From Candidatus Cottocaccamicrobium excrementipullorum (GTDB lineage: Bacteria; Bacillota; Clostridia; Lachnospirales; Lachnospiraceae), in assembly GCA_018713255.1 (NCBI GenBank), contig DVFL01000002.1:124001-188000 (forward strand): a DNA stretch of 64,000 bases, written 5' to 3'. The notes below the pieces were generated by a model that was not told the DNA's origin, did no database searches, and worked only from the letters and a program-made list of their open reading frames with translations. Below, one piece after another: positions 51,125 to 60,366 of the stretch. The position numbers and the translations under genes were made by a program. The first letter of the stretch is position 1, and every line of letters starts with the position of its first letter.

Positions 51125-52663
51125 TTATATCCTGTTTTCTCCCAGGATTTTTCCTACGTAATCTGCCAGTTCACCGGCCAGCAGACCGTACGCTCCATTT
51201 TCTTTTCGCCATAAATCCCCGGCCAAGCCATGTACATAAACCCCAAGAGCGGTTCCCTCTATCTCATCCATTCCCTGAGCCAAAAAGGCAGCGATAACTC
51301 CGGTAAGCACATCTCCGGAACCGGCCTTTGCCATAGCGCTGTTTCCGCTGGTATTAATGAATGTCCTTCCATCTCTCAGCGCCGCCGCTGTGGCCGCATC
51401 CTTAAGCACACAGGTGATTCCATACTCATCTGCATAAGCTCTGGCAGCCCCTGCCACGTCTTCCTGAAGCTGAGGAATGGTTTTGCCAGTGAGCCGGGAC
51501 ATCTCTCCTAAATGGGGGGTAATAATAATGTTTTCCGTATAATAGCTGGTAAGCCCTGGATTAGCTGTAATAATATTGAGCGCATCTGCATCTACGATAA
51601 TCGGTGTGCAGGCTGTTGTCAATACCATTTCCACCAGATTTTTGGAATATTCTTTCTGCCCCAGTCCAGGGCCAAGCACCACTGCATCCGCCCAGCTGCA
51701 GCATGCCTCCACCTGACTGCGGCATGCCTCTCCACAAGTCAAAAAATCCTCGGCTTCGTAAGTTTCCAGAATTGCCTCCGGCAGGCGGGTATGAAGAAAT
51801 CCCCGGTTTTCTTCTGATGTAAAAATTTTCACCAGACCTGCCCCGGCCCGGTATGCCGCCCGAGCGCTCAGGTAAGCCGCTCCGCCCATATTCGGTGAAC
51901 CGGCAACAATCAGCACTTTGCCGTAAGTTCCTTTATTCGAATAATCCGGACGGGAAGGTGCTGAGGAAAGATCCTCTTTCTCCAGACAGAACGTCTGAAT
52001 TCCCTCTTTTCCTTCTGTTCTCTTCTCCAGGATTGAAGCAGGAAATCCAATATCTGCCGTAATCACTTCTCCGCAGTAAAGCCTTCCAGGATAAAGAACA
52101 CTGCCAAGCTTCTGCCAGCCAAATGTCACCGTAACATCTGCTTTAACGGCCGTCCCCATCACCTTTCCGGTATCGCTGCTGATTCCTGAAGGCATATCCA
52201 CCGCCACCGTAAGCTCAGGTTCAGCCTGAGCAAGCATTTGAAGAAATTCTTTAAACACTCCTCCTACTGGTCGGGAAAGTCCGATTCCAAATACTCCGTC
52301 AATCAGCACATCGCACCTTCCCGGAATAAATTCCTCATAGGGAATCAGGCTGATCCCCAGCTTTTCTGCCACAGAAGCCTGAAGCTTAAATTCATCACTT
52401 GCCTTTTCCCGGTCCCCTCCATAGATGACCACCACAGAATATCCAGCAAGGTGAAGAATTCTTGCGGCAGCAATTCCATCAGCCCCATTGTTTCCGCATC
52501 CGCAGGCGCACCAAATCTTACGGCTTTTATCCGCTCTGGCCATTACCTGACGGGCAACCTCCAACGCCGCTCTCTCCATGAGCACAAGGGAAGGAATTCC
52601 CAGATGTTCTATCGTCCAGCTGTCCATGGCTTTCATCTGTTTTCCTGTTACCAGCCGCTTCAT
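51125..52663 (-). CDS. nnr: bifunctional ADP-dependent NAD(P)H-hydrate dehydratase/epimerase
   Basis: Repairs damaged NAD(P)H (NADHX). The 512-residue fusion has the N-terminal YjeF_N epimerase domain (VTGKQMKAMD, GCGNNGADGIAAARIL, VDMPSGISSDTG) and a C-terminal ribokinase-like dehydratase (GKVLIVAGSPNMGGAAYLSA, VDADALNII, ITPHLGEMSRL, NTSGNSAMAKAGSGDVLTGVI in parts: GNSAMAKAGSGDVLTG). AAAGGAG precedes the ATG by seven bases. Confidence 0.96.
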   Translation of the reverse strand: MKRLVTGKQMKAMDSWTIEHLGIPSLVLMERAALEVARQVMARADKSRKIWCACGCGNNGADGIAAARILHLAGYSVVVIYGGDREKASDEFKLQASVAEKLGISLIPYEEFIPGRCDVLIDGVFGIGLSRPVGGVFKEFLQMLAQAEPELTVAVDMPSGISSDTGKVMGTAVKADVTVTFGWQKLGSVLYPGRLYCGEVITADIGFPASILEKRTEGKEGIQTFCLEKEDLSSAPSRPDYSNKGTYGKVLIVAGSPNMGGAAYLSARAAYRAGAGLVKIFTSEENRGFLHTRLPEAILETYEAEDFLTCGEACRSQVEACCSWADAVVLGPGLGQKEYSKNLVEMVLTTACTPIIVDADALNIITANPGLTSYYTENIIITPHLGEMSRLTGKTIPQLQEDVAGAARAYADEYGITCVLKDAATAAALRDGRTFINTSGNSAMAKAGSGDVLTGVIAAFLAQGMDEIEGTALGVYVHGLAGDLWRKENGAYGLLAGELADYVGKILGENRI

Positions 52664-52706
52664 CTTTGCTCCTTTCTTCCGGTTTCCCCCGGCATCAACT
52701 AATCAG

Positions 52707-52746
52707 CAAAAGCCGGCGCAAAGAGGATCTCCTTGTCTGCCGGCTT
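52707..52746 (-). terminator. terminator after rex
   Basis: Stem AAGCCGGC / GCCGGCTT with a 21-base loop, followed on the minus strand by TTTGCTGATT. The weak T-run may allow readthrough into nnr. Confidence 0.55.
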
Positions 52747-52756
52747 GCTGTTCGAA

Positions 52757-53422
52757 TTACGATTCTTTTTTCGCCTTTTCTTTTTCTTCTTCATCCTGCA
52801 TGCTGCACACTCGATAGGAAAGGCGCATCAGACTTTCGGATAAATGAACGTTTTCCACTACCACATCCTCAGGCACCACCAGATCAGTATGGGCAAAATT
52901 CCAAATGGCCTTAATCCCAGCCTTTACCAGGCGGTCAGCCACCGCCGGCGCCTCTGTTTTAGGTATCGTCAAAGCCGCGATTTGCACATCATGCTCCTTC
53001 AAAAAGCCTTCCAGCTCATTCAGGTTCATAATTTTCACTCCCCGCACTACCTGACCGATCAGCTGAGGATTCACATCAAACATTCCCCGAATGATAAATC
53101 CCCGCTTTTCGAAATTAGCATAGTTGGCGATCGCCTGACCCAAATTTCCAGCGCCGATAATGATCACATTGTGCTGTCTGTCAATTCCCAGAATCTTGGC
53201 AATTTCCGTATACAGATACTTTACATTATAACCGTATCCCTGCTGTCCAAATCCGCCGAAATTATTCAAATCCTGGCGAATCTGGGAAGCCGTCACCTTC
53301 ATGCGGAGGCTTAAATCATTGGATGAAATGCGCTCGACTCCGTCCTCCAGCAGTTCTCCTAAATATCGGTAATAACGAGGCAGCCTGGAAATCACCGCTT
53401 TCGAAATTGTTTTGTGTTCCAC
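52757..53422 (-). CDS. rex: redox-sensing transcriptional repressor Rex
   Basis: A 221-residue NADH/NAD ratio sensor that represses fermentation genes. N-terminal winged helix (ISKAVISRLPRYYRYLGELL, VTASQIRQDLNNFGGFGQQG) and C-terminal Rossmann domain with VIIIGAGNLGQAIANY. The first GTG (53431) is directly against AAGGAA, so the GTG at 53422, nine bases from it, is preferred. The promoter contains a Rex-like half site. Confidence 0.95.
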   Translation of the reverse strand: MEHKTISKAVISRLPRYYRYLGELLEDGVERISSNDLSLRMKVTASQIRQDLNNFGGFGQQGYGYNVKYLYTEIAKILGIDRQHNVIIIGAGNLGQAIANYANFEKRGFIIRGMFDVNPQLIGQVVRGVKIMNLNELEGFLKEHDVQIAALTIPKTEAPAVADRLVKAGIKAIWNFAHTDLVVPEDVVVENVHLSESLMRLSYRVCSMQDEEEKEKAKKES

Positions 53423-53455
53423 GTATTTCACTTCCTTCTTCTGTTTCTGTTATTT

Positions 53456-53484
53456 ATTATAGGGATTTGTGAAAACATTGTCAA
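53456..53484 (-). promoter_or_regulatory. rex promoter with overlapping Rex-box-like sequence
   Basis: TTGACA (53479-53484), 17-base spacer, TATAAT (53456-53461) on the minus strand. The stretch TTGACAATGTTTTCACAA at 53467-53484 has a perfect right half (TTTTCACAA) and partial left half of the Rex consensus, suggesting autoregulation. Confidence 0.7.
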
Positions 53485-53499
53485 ACTATTTTTCGCTCC

Positions 53500-53528
53500 T
53501 TGCAAAAATTTAGTCTCTATATTATACT
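53500..53528 (+). promoter_or_regulatory. promoter of the ABC-F gene
   Basis: TTGCAA (53500-53505), 17-base spacer, TATACT (53523-53528). Confidence 0.75.
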
Positions 53529-53592
53529 AATACTGCTGATTTATCCTATTTTTTTAATTTTTTACATTTAAGAGATAACCAGGAGGATTCCC

Positions 53593-55590
53593 ATGATTTT
53601 ATCATGCAATAATATTGGAAAAGCCTTCGGCAGCGAAACCATTCTGGAAAATGTTTCCTTTCATATTGAGGATCATGAAAAGGCCGCTGTCGTTGGAATT
53701 AACGGAGCAGGCAAATCCACCCTGCTGAAAATCATCGTCGGTGAACTCCCTGCCGACACCGGCGAGGTGGTCCTTGCAAAGGGGAAAACCATCGGTTACC
53801 TGGCCCAGCATCAGGAGCTGGAAAGTACACGGACGATCTACGAAGAAGTGCTGGAAATTAAGCGCCCCATTATCCAGATGGAGGAACGGATCCGTCAACT
53901 TGAACTGGAGATGAAGGATGCAGAAGGGCAGGCGCTGGAACGTCTTCTGTCGGAATACAGCCGTCTCAACCACCAATTTGAACTGGCCAACGGCTACGCT
54001 TACAAAAGCGAGGTGATGGGAGTTCTGAAAGGTCTTGGTTTTACCGAGGAGGATTTTGATCAAAAAGTGTCCACCTTATCCGGCGGGCAGAAAACCCGGG
54101 TATCCCTGGGGCGTCTCCTTCTTTCAAATCCGGATATCATCCTTTTGGACGAGCCGACCAACCATCTGGATATGGAATCCATTGCCTGGCTGGAAAATTA
54201 TCTGCTGAATTACAGCGGAAGCGTTATTGTGGTTGCCCATGACCGGTATTTTTTAAACCGAGTAGCCAGAAAGATTATTGAGCTGGACAGAGGACACGCG
54301 CAGGTTTATCTAGGCGATTACGATGCCTACAGCCAGAAACGTGCTATGATCCGTCAGGCTCAGATGAAGGCTTATCTGAACCAGCAGCAGGAAATCCGCC
54401 ATCAGCAGGAAGTAATTGCAAAGCTAAAATCCTTTAACCGGGAAAAATCAATTAAGCGGGCGGAAAGCCGGGAAAAAATGCTGGCGAAAGTAGAGCTTCT
54501 GGAAAAGCCTGTGGAAGTAAACGACGCCATGTCCATTACCCTTGAGCCAAGAGTAGAAAGCGGAAATGACGTACTCACCATCCGAAACCTTGGAAAGTCC
54601 TTCGGATCTTTAAGCCTGTTTCAGCATGTAAATATAGAGATTAAACGAGGCGAGCGAGTGGCAATCATCGGCAGCAACGGAACCGGCAAATCCACCCTGC
54701 TGAAAATTATCATGGATATGCTTCCCGCTGACACGGGGGAAATCCGCCCTGGAGCTAGAGTCTGCGTAGGCTACTATGACCAGGAGCAGCAGGTTCTCCA
54801 TCCGGAAAAAACCATTTTCGATGAAATTCAAGATGAATACCCTGAGATGGATAACACAAAGGTCCGCAGTGTTCTGGCAGCCTTTCTTTTTACCGGCGAT
54901 GATGTATTTAAGCGGATCTCTGATTTAAGCGGCGGAGAGCGTGGACGGGTTTCTCTGGCAAAACTGATGCTCTCTGAAGCTAATTTTCTCATTCTGGACG
55001 AGCCGACCAACCACCTGGACATTACTTCCAAGGAGATTCTGGAGGATGCCTTAACCCACTACACCGGAACCGTCCTTTACGTCTCTCATGATCGATATTT
55101 TATCAACAAAACCGCCACGAGAATTCTGGAGCTTACTGGACAGACCTTTATTAATTATCTGGGCAACTACGATTACTATCTGGAGAAAAAAGAAGAACTG
55201 ACCAGGGTTTATACGGGACAGTCTCCTTCTGATTCAGCTGCCGGGACAAAATCTTCCGGTCCCCTTTCCGGGCTTACCGCTGTATCTGTGGCCGGAAGAA
55301 TGCCTGCGGAGACAGAAAAAACAGAAAGCACGGGAAAACTGGACTGGAAGGCCCAGAAGGAAGAGCAGGCCCGCATCCGAAAACTGCAAAACGATTTGAA
55401 AAAGACGGAAGAATCCATCCACAGCCTGGAAACCAGAGAGGCGGAAATTGATGAGCTTCTCACCAAAGAAGAAGTCTATACCGATGTTCCCCGCCTAATG
55501 TCATTAAACCAGGAAAAAGAAGAAATCTCCCGGAAACTGGAAGCGCTTTACGAGACCTGGGAATCTCTTGCAGAAGAACAGGAATCTTAA
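53593..55590 (+). CDS. ABC-F family ATPase (ribosome-associated)
   Basis: A 665-residue soluble twin-ATPase without membrane domain. Site 1: GINGAGKST, LSGGQKTR, IILLDEPTNHLD, VAHDRYF. Site 2: GSNGTGKST, LSGGERGR, LILDEPTNHLD, VSHDRYF. The arm and inter-domain linker (SFNREKSIKRAESREKML) fit the ribosome-binding class, and a C-terminal coiled coil (about residues 590-660) resembles Uup/YdiF. Such proteins resolve stalled ribosomes; antibiotic protection cannot be excluded. AGGAGG is seven bases before the ATG. Confidence 0.95.
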   Translation: MILSCNNIGKAFGSETILENVSFHIEDHEKAAVVGINGAGKSTLLKIIVGELPADTGEVVLAKGKTIGYLAQHQELESTRTIYEEVLEIKRPIIQMEERIRQLELEMKDAEGQALERLLSEYSRLNHQFELANGYAYKSEVMGVLKGLGFTEEDFDQKVSTLSGGQKTRVSLGRLLLSNPDIILLDEPTNHLDMESIAWLENYLLNYSGSVIVVAHDRYFLNRVARKIIELDRGHAQVYLGDYDAYSQKRAMIRQAQMKAYLNQQQEIRHQQEVIAKLKSFNREKSIKRAESREKMLAKVELLEKPVEVNDAMSITLEPRVESGNDVLTIRNLGKSFGSLSLFQHVNIEIKRGERVAIIGSNGTGKSTLLKIIMDMLPADTGEIRPGARVCVGYYDQEQQVLHPEKTIFDEIQDEYPEMDNTKVRSVLAAFLFTGDDVFKRISDLSGGERGRVSLAKLMLSEANFLILDEPTNHLDITSKEILEDALTHYTGTVLYVSHDRYFINKTATRILELTGQTFINYLGNYDYYLEKKEELTRVYTGQSPSDSAAGTKSSGPLSGLTAVSVAGRMPAETEKTESTGKLDWKAQKEEQARIRKLQNDLKKTEESIHSLETREAEIDELLTKEEVYTDVPRLMSLNQEKEEISRKLEALYETWESLAEEQES

Positions 55591-55632
55591 CTCCGTTTTC
55601 AGTATGGTCCTGCATAAAGAAAGAGGTGAATT

Positions 55633-55851
55633 ATGATGGAACGGTTTAAGCGCCCTCTGGCGATACTCTGTCTCATTGCAATCGGTATTCTGCTGATCGG
55701 CGCAGTAGTGCTGGCAATCTTCGGGACAGAAGAAACCTCCGGCCTGCTGATGGCGGATCTCTTCTGCCTGATTGTCATTCCATGTATCTTTTACGCTTAT
55801 CAGATGATGCTGAACCTGATCAAAAGGAAAAACAAAGATAAGAAGAATTAA
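55633..55851 (+). CDS. small two-helix membrane protein
   Basis: A 72-residue protein with two hydrophobic segments (ILCLIAIGILLIGAVVLAIF and LLMADLFCLIVIPCIFYAY) and a Lys-rich cytoplasmic tail (KRKNKDKKN). GAGG is six bases before the ATG. It follows the ABC-F gene by 42 bases and is probably in its transcript. Family unknown. Confidence 0.7.
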   Translation: MMERFKRPLAILCLIAIGILLIGAVVLAIFGTEETSGLLMADLFCLIVIPCIFYAYQMMLNLIKRKNKDKKN

Positions 55852-55900
55852 AAGAGGGCTGCTGCGAAATGTATTCTCTTCATTTCGCGGCAGCCCTCTT
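55852..55900. terminator. bidirectional terminator between the ABC-F operon and purA
   Basis: Long stem AGAGGGCTGC..CGAAATG / CATTTCG..GCAGCCCTCT with a short loop TATTCTCTT; it lies between convergent genes. Confidence 0.85.
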
Positions 55901-55909
55901 CTCCTTGCT

Positions 55910-57193
55910 TTATTTTACCTTGCGGTAAATAATATCATCTCGCTCTGGACCATTGGAAACCATGGTAATGGGAACTCCAATCTCCTGCTCCACAAATTCA
56001 ATGTACTTCCGGCAGTTCTCCGGCAAATCTTCATAATTCTTAATTCCGCGGATATCGCACTTCCATCCGGGAAGAGTGGTATATACTGGCTTTGCCTTCT
56101 CCAGCTTTACGGTGGTGGGGAAGTCCTTTGTCACCTGACCGTCAATCTCATATCCCACGCACACCGGAATCTCATCCAGATAACCCAGAACATCGAGCAC
56201 AGTAAAAGCAACTTCAGTCGCACCCTGAATCCGGCAGCCATAACGGGTAGCTACAGCATCAAACCACCCCATTCTTCTGGGACGGCCCGTGGTCGCTCCG
56301 TATTCTCCGCCGTCTCCGCCCCGATGACGCAGCTCATCTGCCTCATCGCCGAAAATTTCGCTGACGAAAGCGCCTGCTCCTACTGCGCTGGAATACGCCT
56401 TCACTACGGTAATAATATCTTTGATCTCATAAGGAGGAATTCCTGCTCCTATAGCGCCGTAAGCTGCCAAGGTAGAGGAAGAAGTAACCATCGGATAAAT
56501 TCCATGGTCAGGATCCTTAAGGGAACCCAGCTGTCCTTCCAGCAGAATCGTTTTTCCTTCTTTAATTGCCTGGTGAAGATATGCGGATACATCGCACACA
56601 TAAGGTTCGATCATATCCCGATATTCCCGGCAGGTCTTAATTAACTCCTCTGGATCCAGAAGGGGTTTATGATACAGATGCTCCAGAAGAACATTCTTCT
56701 GTTCACATACACGCATCACTTTTTCTCTGATCACCTGATCATCAAACAGCTCGCTTACCTGAATACCGATCTTTGCATACTTGTCAGAATAAAAAGGTGC
56801 AATTCCTGACTTAGTGGAGCCGAAGGACTTTCCAGCCAGACGAGCTTCCTCATAAGTATCAAACAGCACATGATACGGCATCAAAATCTGGGCGCGGTCA
56901 GAAACTAAAATTTTGGGTTTGGGAACCCCCCGCTCCACCAGAGACTGAATCTCCTGAATTAAATAGGGAATATTCAGCGCAACTCCATTGCCGATAATGC
57001 TGGTGGTATGGTTGTAAAAAACGCCGGATGGCAGCAGATGGAGAGCAAATTTTCCATAATTGTTGATGATGGTATGCCCGGCATTGCTTCCTCCCTGGAA
57101 CCGGATAATAATGTCGGATTCCCTGGCAAGCATGTCGGTAATCTTTCCCTTCCCTTCATCTCCCCAGTTAGCGCCAACGATAGCTCGAACCAT
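55910..57193 (-). CDS. purA: adenylosuccinate synthetase
   Basis: Joins IMP and aspartate with GTP to make adenylosuccinate for AMP synthesis. The 427-residue product starts MVRAIVGANWGDEGKGKITD, with the GDEGKGK phosphate-binding loop at residues 11-17, QGGSNAGHT, GSTKSGIAP, TGRPRRMGWFDAVATRYG (short: TGRPRRMGWFD) and the C-terminal TTLPGWKCDI. AGGAGG precedes the ATG at 57193; an upstream in-frame ATG at 57226 is less likely. It is followed by a bidirectional terminator. Confidence 0.97.
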   Translation of the reverse strand: MVRAIVGANWGDEGKGKITDMLARESDIIIRFQGGSNAGHTIINNYGKFALHLLPSGVFYNHTTSIIGNGVALNIPYLIQEIQSLVERGVPKPKILVSDRAQILMPYHVLFDTYEEARLAGKSFGSTKSGIAPFYSDKYAKIGIQVSELFDDQVIREKVMRVCEQKNVLLEHLYHKPLLDPEELIKTCREYRDMIEPYVCDVSAYLHQAIKEGKTILLEGQLGSLKDPDHGIYPMVTSSSTLAAYGAIGAGIPPYEIKDIITVVKAYSSAVGAGAFVSEIFGDEADELRHRGGDGGEYGATTGRPRRMGWFDAVATRYGCRIQGATEVAFTVLDVLGYLDEIPVCVGYEIDGQVTKDFPTTVKLEKAKPVYTTLPGWKCDIRGIKNYEDLPENCRKYIEFVEQEIGVPITMVSNGPERDDIIYRKVK

Positions 57194-57321
57194 TATGTTT
57201 CCTCCTTTGGGATTATCCCTGTTCATTTCTCTTACTTTACTAATTTACAACAAAATCTGCCATAAGTAAAGGAGATAATTATTATAATGGTTATGAATCT
57301 TATTAATTATACTTATAAATA

Positions 57322-58752
57322 TTAGACATTAATCTCAGCTTTCAGTCCAAGCACATCTTTATTCGCTTCCAGCACAGGATTGATCACCTCAGCCAAGAAT
57401 TCTTCCACCTGTCTAGGCGCCCGTCCCACGTAACGGGCTGGATCCATGGTCTTTTTCAGCGCATCAAGACTTAAGTTAAATGCCGGGTCAGCCGCAATCA
57501 GTTCCAGCAGATTATTATCGCCGCCATTCTCCTTCACATTCTTTCCTGCCTCCATGGATAAGGTACGGATCCGCTCATGAAGTTCCTGACGGTCTCCTCC
57601 TGCTTTTACTGCATCCATCATAATGTTTTCTGTTGCCATAAATGGAAGCTCCGCCATAAGATGCTTTTCGATTACTTTAGGATAAACCACCAGACCATCT
57701 ACCACGTTCAAGTAAAGGTCTAAAATACCGTCCACTGCCAGGAAACCTTCCGGAACAGACAGACGCTTGTTGGCAGAATCATCCAGCGTACGCTCAAACC
57801 ACTGGGTGGAGGCCACCATCATGGGATTCATCACGTCAGCCATCACATAATTAGACAGAGAAGCGATCCGCTCGCTGCGCATGGGGTTCCGCTTATAAGC
57901 CATTGCAGAAGATCCGATCTGATTCTTCTCAAATGGCTCTTCAATCTCCTTTAAATGCTGAAGAAGACGGATATCATTGGAGAACTTATGAGCGCTCTGA
58001 GCAATTCCCGCCAGTACAGACAGAACTCGGCTGTCAATCTTCCGGGAATAGGTCTGTCCGGAAACTGGGAAGCAGCTGGAAAAGCCCATCTTCTCTGCGA
58101 TCATCTGGTCTGCCTTCCGGCACTTTTCGTGATCGCCGTCAAAGAGCTCCAGAAAACTTGCCTGAGTTCCGGTAGTTCCTTTAGATCCCAGAAGCTTCAT
58201 GGAATTCAAGGCGTGATCCAGATCCTCCAGATCCAGCGTAAGATCCATCAGCCACAATGTAGCTCTCTTTCCCACTGTAGTAGGCTGAGCCGGCTGAAAA
58301 TGAGTAAACGCTAAGGTCGGCAGGTCTTTATACTTTTCTGCAAATTTCGCCAGCTCAGCCATCACATTAAGAAGTTTTTTCCGTACCAGGCGCAAAGCTT
58401 CCGCCATCAGAATAATATCTGTGTTGTCTCCAACATAGCAGGAGGTAGCGCCCAGGTGAATAATTCCCTTAGCCTTTGGACACTGCACCCCATAAGCATA
58501 AACGTGAGACATCACATCGTGGCGTACCAGACGTTCTCTCTCCTTCGCCACCTCGTAATTAATATCCTCTGCATGCTCTTTGAGCTCGTTAATCTGCTCT
58601 TCCGTAATCGGCAGCCCCAGCTCTTTTTCCGTTTCCGCAAGAGCGATCCACAGCTTTCTCCAGGTTTTAAATTTTTTGTCAGGAGAAAAAATGTACTGCA
58701 TTTCTTTGCTGGCATAACGCTCAGAAAGGGGGCTTACGTATCTGTCGTTCAT
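57322..58752 (-). CDS. purB: adenylosuccinate lyase
   Basis: Cleaves adenylosuccinate to AMP and SAICAR to AICAR, both with fumarate release. The 476-residue enzyme belongs to the fumarase/aspartase superfamily and has the signature GSSAMAYKRNPMRSE plus HLGATSCYVGDNTD, FTHFQPAQPTTVGKR and SGQTYSRKIDSRVLS. AGGAGG lies six bases before the ATG. It is preceded by a repeated hairpin motif in its leader. It lies between purA and purF, all in one direction. Confidence 0.96.
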   Translation of the reverse strand: MNDRYVSPLSERYASKEMQYIFSPDKKFKTWRKLWIALAETEKELGLPITEEQINELKEHAEDINYEVAKERERLVRHDVMSHVYAYGVQCPKAKGIIHLGATSCYVGDNTDIILMAEALRLVRKKLLNVMAELAKFAEKYKDLPTLAFTHFQPAQPTTVGKRATLWLMDLTLDLEDLDHALNSMKLLGSKGTTGTQASFLELFDGDHEKCRKADQMIAEKMGFSSCFPVSGQTYSRKIDSRVLSVLAGIAQSAHKFSNDIRLLQHLKEIEEPFEKNQIGSSAMAYKRNPMRSERIASLSNYVMADVMNPMMVASTQWFERTLDDSANKRLSVPEGFLAVDGILDLYLNVVDGLVVYPKVIEKHLMAELPFMATENIMMDAVKAGGDRQELHERIRTLSMEAGKNVKENGGDNNLLELIAADPAFNLSLDALKKTMDPARYVGRAPRQVEEFLAEVINPVLEANKDVLGLKAEINV

Positions 58753-58785
58753 GGATAACCTCCTCAACCTTATTTAACTTACTAT

Positions 58786-58842
58786 AATCATCCGCCGCCG
58801 GACAGGCGGCATCAATTCAGGAATTCCAAATGCGCCGCCAGT
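58786..58842 (-). repeat. alternative-hairpin leader motif, copy 1 (purB)
   Basis: Minus strand order: GGCGGC, GGAATT(cct)GAATT, GCCGCC, tgtcc, GGCGGC, then GATGATTA. The central GCCGCC can pair with either flanking GGCGGC. About 78 percent identical over 54 bases to a second copy upstream of dapA (63904-63957), with the same orientation and same distance class to the ribosome binding site. Confidence 0.6.
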
Positions 58843-58883
58843 TTCGGTAAAATAATGAAAACGCAGCTGCCGGCCCATGGAAA

Positions 58884-60323
58884 TTACGGGGTAAATTCGC
58901 CCCGGATGTCTTCTTTGGGCGGATCAATAGGATAATTTCCTGAAAAGCAGGCCGTACAAATGGGAAGACCTGACGCCATCTCAGAAAGCCGTTTCAGCTC
59001 CAGGTAAGACAGGGAGTCCGCCCCGATTAACTGGCGAATCTCTTCTATCGTCCGATTATGAGCAATCAGCTGATCCTCTGAAGGAATATCTGTACCAAAG
59101 TAACAAGGATGGAGGAATGGAGGCGAACTCACCTTCACGTGAACCTCTTTCGCCCCTGCATCCCGCAGCATATTCACAATCAGAGCGCTGGTGGTTCCGC
59201 GGACAATGGAATCATCAATCATAATCACCCGTTTTCCTGCCACCGCTTCTTTCAGCACATTCAGCTTAATCCGCACCGCTGACTCACGGCTGCTCTGTTT
59301 AGGCTTAATAAAGGTTCTGCCCACATAGCTGTTCTTTACAAAAGCTGTTCCGTAAGGAATTCCGGATTCCATGGAATAGCCAAGAGCCGCCGCATTGCCG
59401 GATTCCGGAACGCCTACTACTAAATCCGCCTCTACGGGAGAATCCTTTGCAAGGCATCTGCCGGCATAAATCCGGGAATGGTAAACGCTCACTCCATCCA
59501 GCACACTGTCCGGACGAGCGAAATAAATGTACTCAAAAATACATCTGGCCTGCTTTTTCGGATCGGAAAAACACATTTCTCGGTTGGAGGTAATGCCGTC
59601 CCGAGTAATGGCTACAATCTCTCCCGGTTCCACATCCCGGACAAACTCCGCCCCAATGGTTTCCAAAGCACACGTTTCCGAAGCCAGAATATAAGCGTTG
59701 TCCCGCTTGCCGATACACAGGGGTTTAAATCCAAAAGGATCCCTGGCTCCAATAAGCTTTCTTGGGCTCATGATCACCAAAGCATAGGCTCCTTTGATTT
59801 TTTTCATGGCGTTGGCTACTGCCGCCTCAACAGTAGGAGTATTTACCCTCTGCCGGGCAATATGGTAAGCCACCACTTCTGAGTCAATGGTGGTCTGGAA
59901 AATAGCGCCGCTGTACTCTAATTCCCGGCGCAGCTCAGGAGCATTTACCAGATTTCCATTGTGTGCCAGGGCCAGGGTACCCTTAATATAATTCAAAACC
60001 AGGGGCTGAGCATTCTCTCTGGTGGAGCTGCCTGCCGTCGAATACCGCACATGTCCTACGCCAATATTGCCGTGAAGGCTCTCCAACGTATCCGGGGTAA
60101 ATACCTCGTTGCAAAGGCCCATGCCCTTATGGGTACTAACTCGTCCCTTCGGACCTTCCGTGTCGCTTACCGCAATTCCGCAGCTTTCCTGCCCTCTGTG
60201 CTGCAGGGCAAAAAGTCCGTAATAAATCGTAGAAGCAACGTCGTTTCCATCAAAATCATAAATTCCGAAAACGCCGCACTCCTCCCGAAGAGTGTCATCG
60301 TCTAAAAAATCAATTTGGTTCAT
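58884..60323 (-). CDS. purF: amidophosphoribosyltransferase
   Basis: Commits PRPP to purine synthesis by transferring the glutamine amide. The 479 residues contain a short propeptide before the N-terminal nucleophile Cys16 (EECGVFGIY), Ntn glutaminase motifs (LQHRGQESCGIA, HNGNLVNAPELR), the PRPP loop VIMIDDSIVRGTTS, and Cys residues in HPCYFGTD and CTACFSGNYP consistent with the Bacillus-type 4Fe-4S cluster. It lies 43 bases downstream of purC. Confidence 0.97.
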   Translation of the reverse strand: MNQIDFLDDDTLREECGVFGIYDFDGNDVASTIYYGLFALQHRGQESCGIAVSDTEGPKGRVSTHKGMGLCNEVFTPDTLESLHGNIGVGHVRYSTAGSSTRENAQPLVLNYIKGTLALAHNGNLVNAPELRRELEYSGAIFQTTIDSEVVAYHIARQRVNTPTVEAAVANAMKKIKGAYALVIMSPRKLIGARDPFGFKPLCIGKRDNAYILASETCALETIGAEFVRDVEPGEIVAITRDGITSNREMCFSDPKKQARCIFEYIYFARPDSVLDGVSVYHSRIYAGRCLAKDSPVEADLVVGVPESGNAAALGYSMESGIPYGTAFVKNSYVGRTFIKPKQSSRESAVRIKLNVLKEAVAGKRVIMIDDSIVRGTTSALIVNMLRDAGAKEVHVKVSSPPFLHPCYFGTDIPSEDQLIAHNRTIEEIRQLIGADSLSYLELKRLSEMASGLPICTACFSGNYPIDPPKEDIRGEFTP

Positions 60324-60366
60324 TCATCGTGCCTTTCTGCTCAAGTCTGTGGGGAAGAAATCTCAA

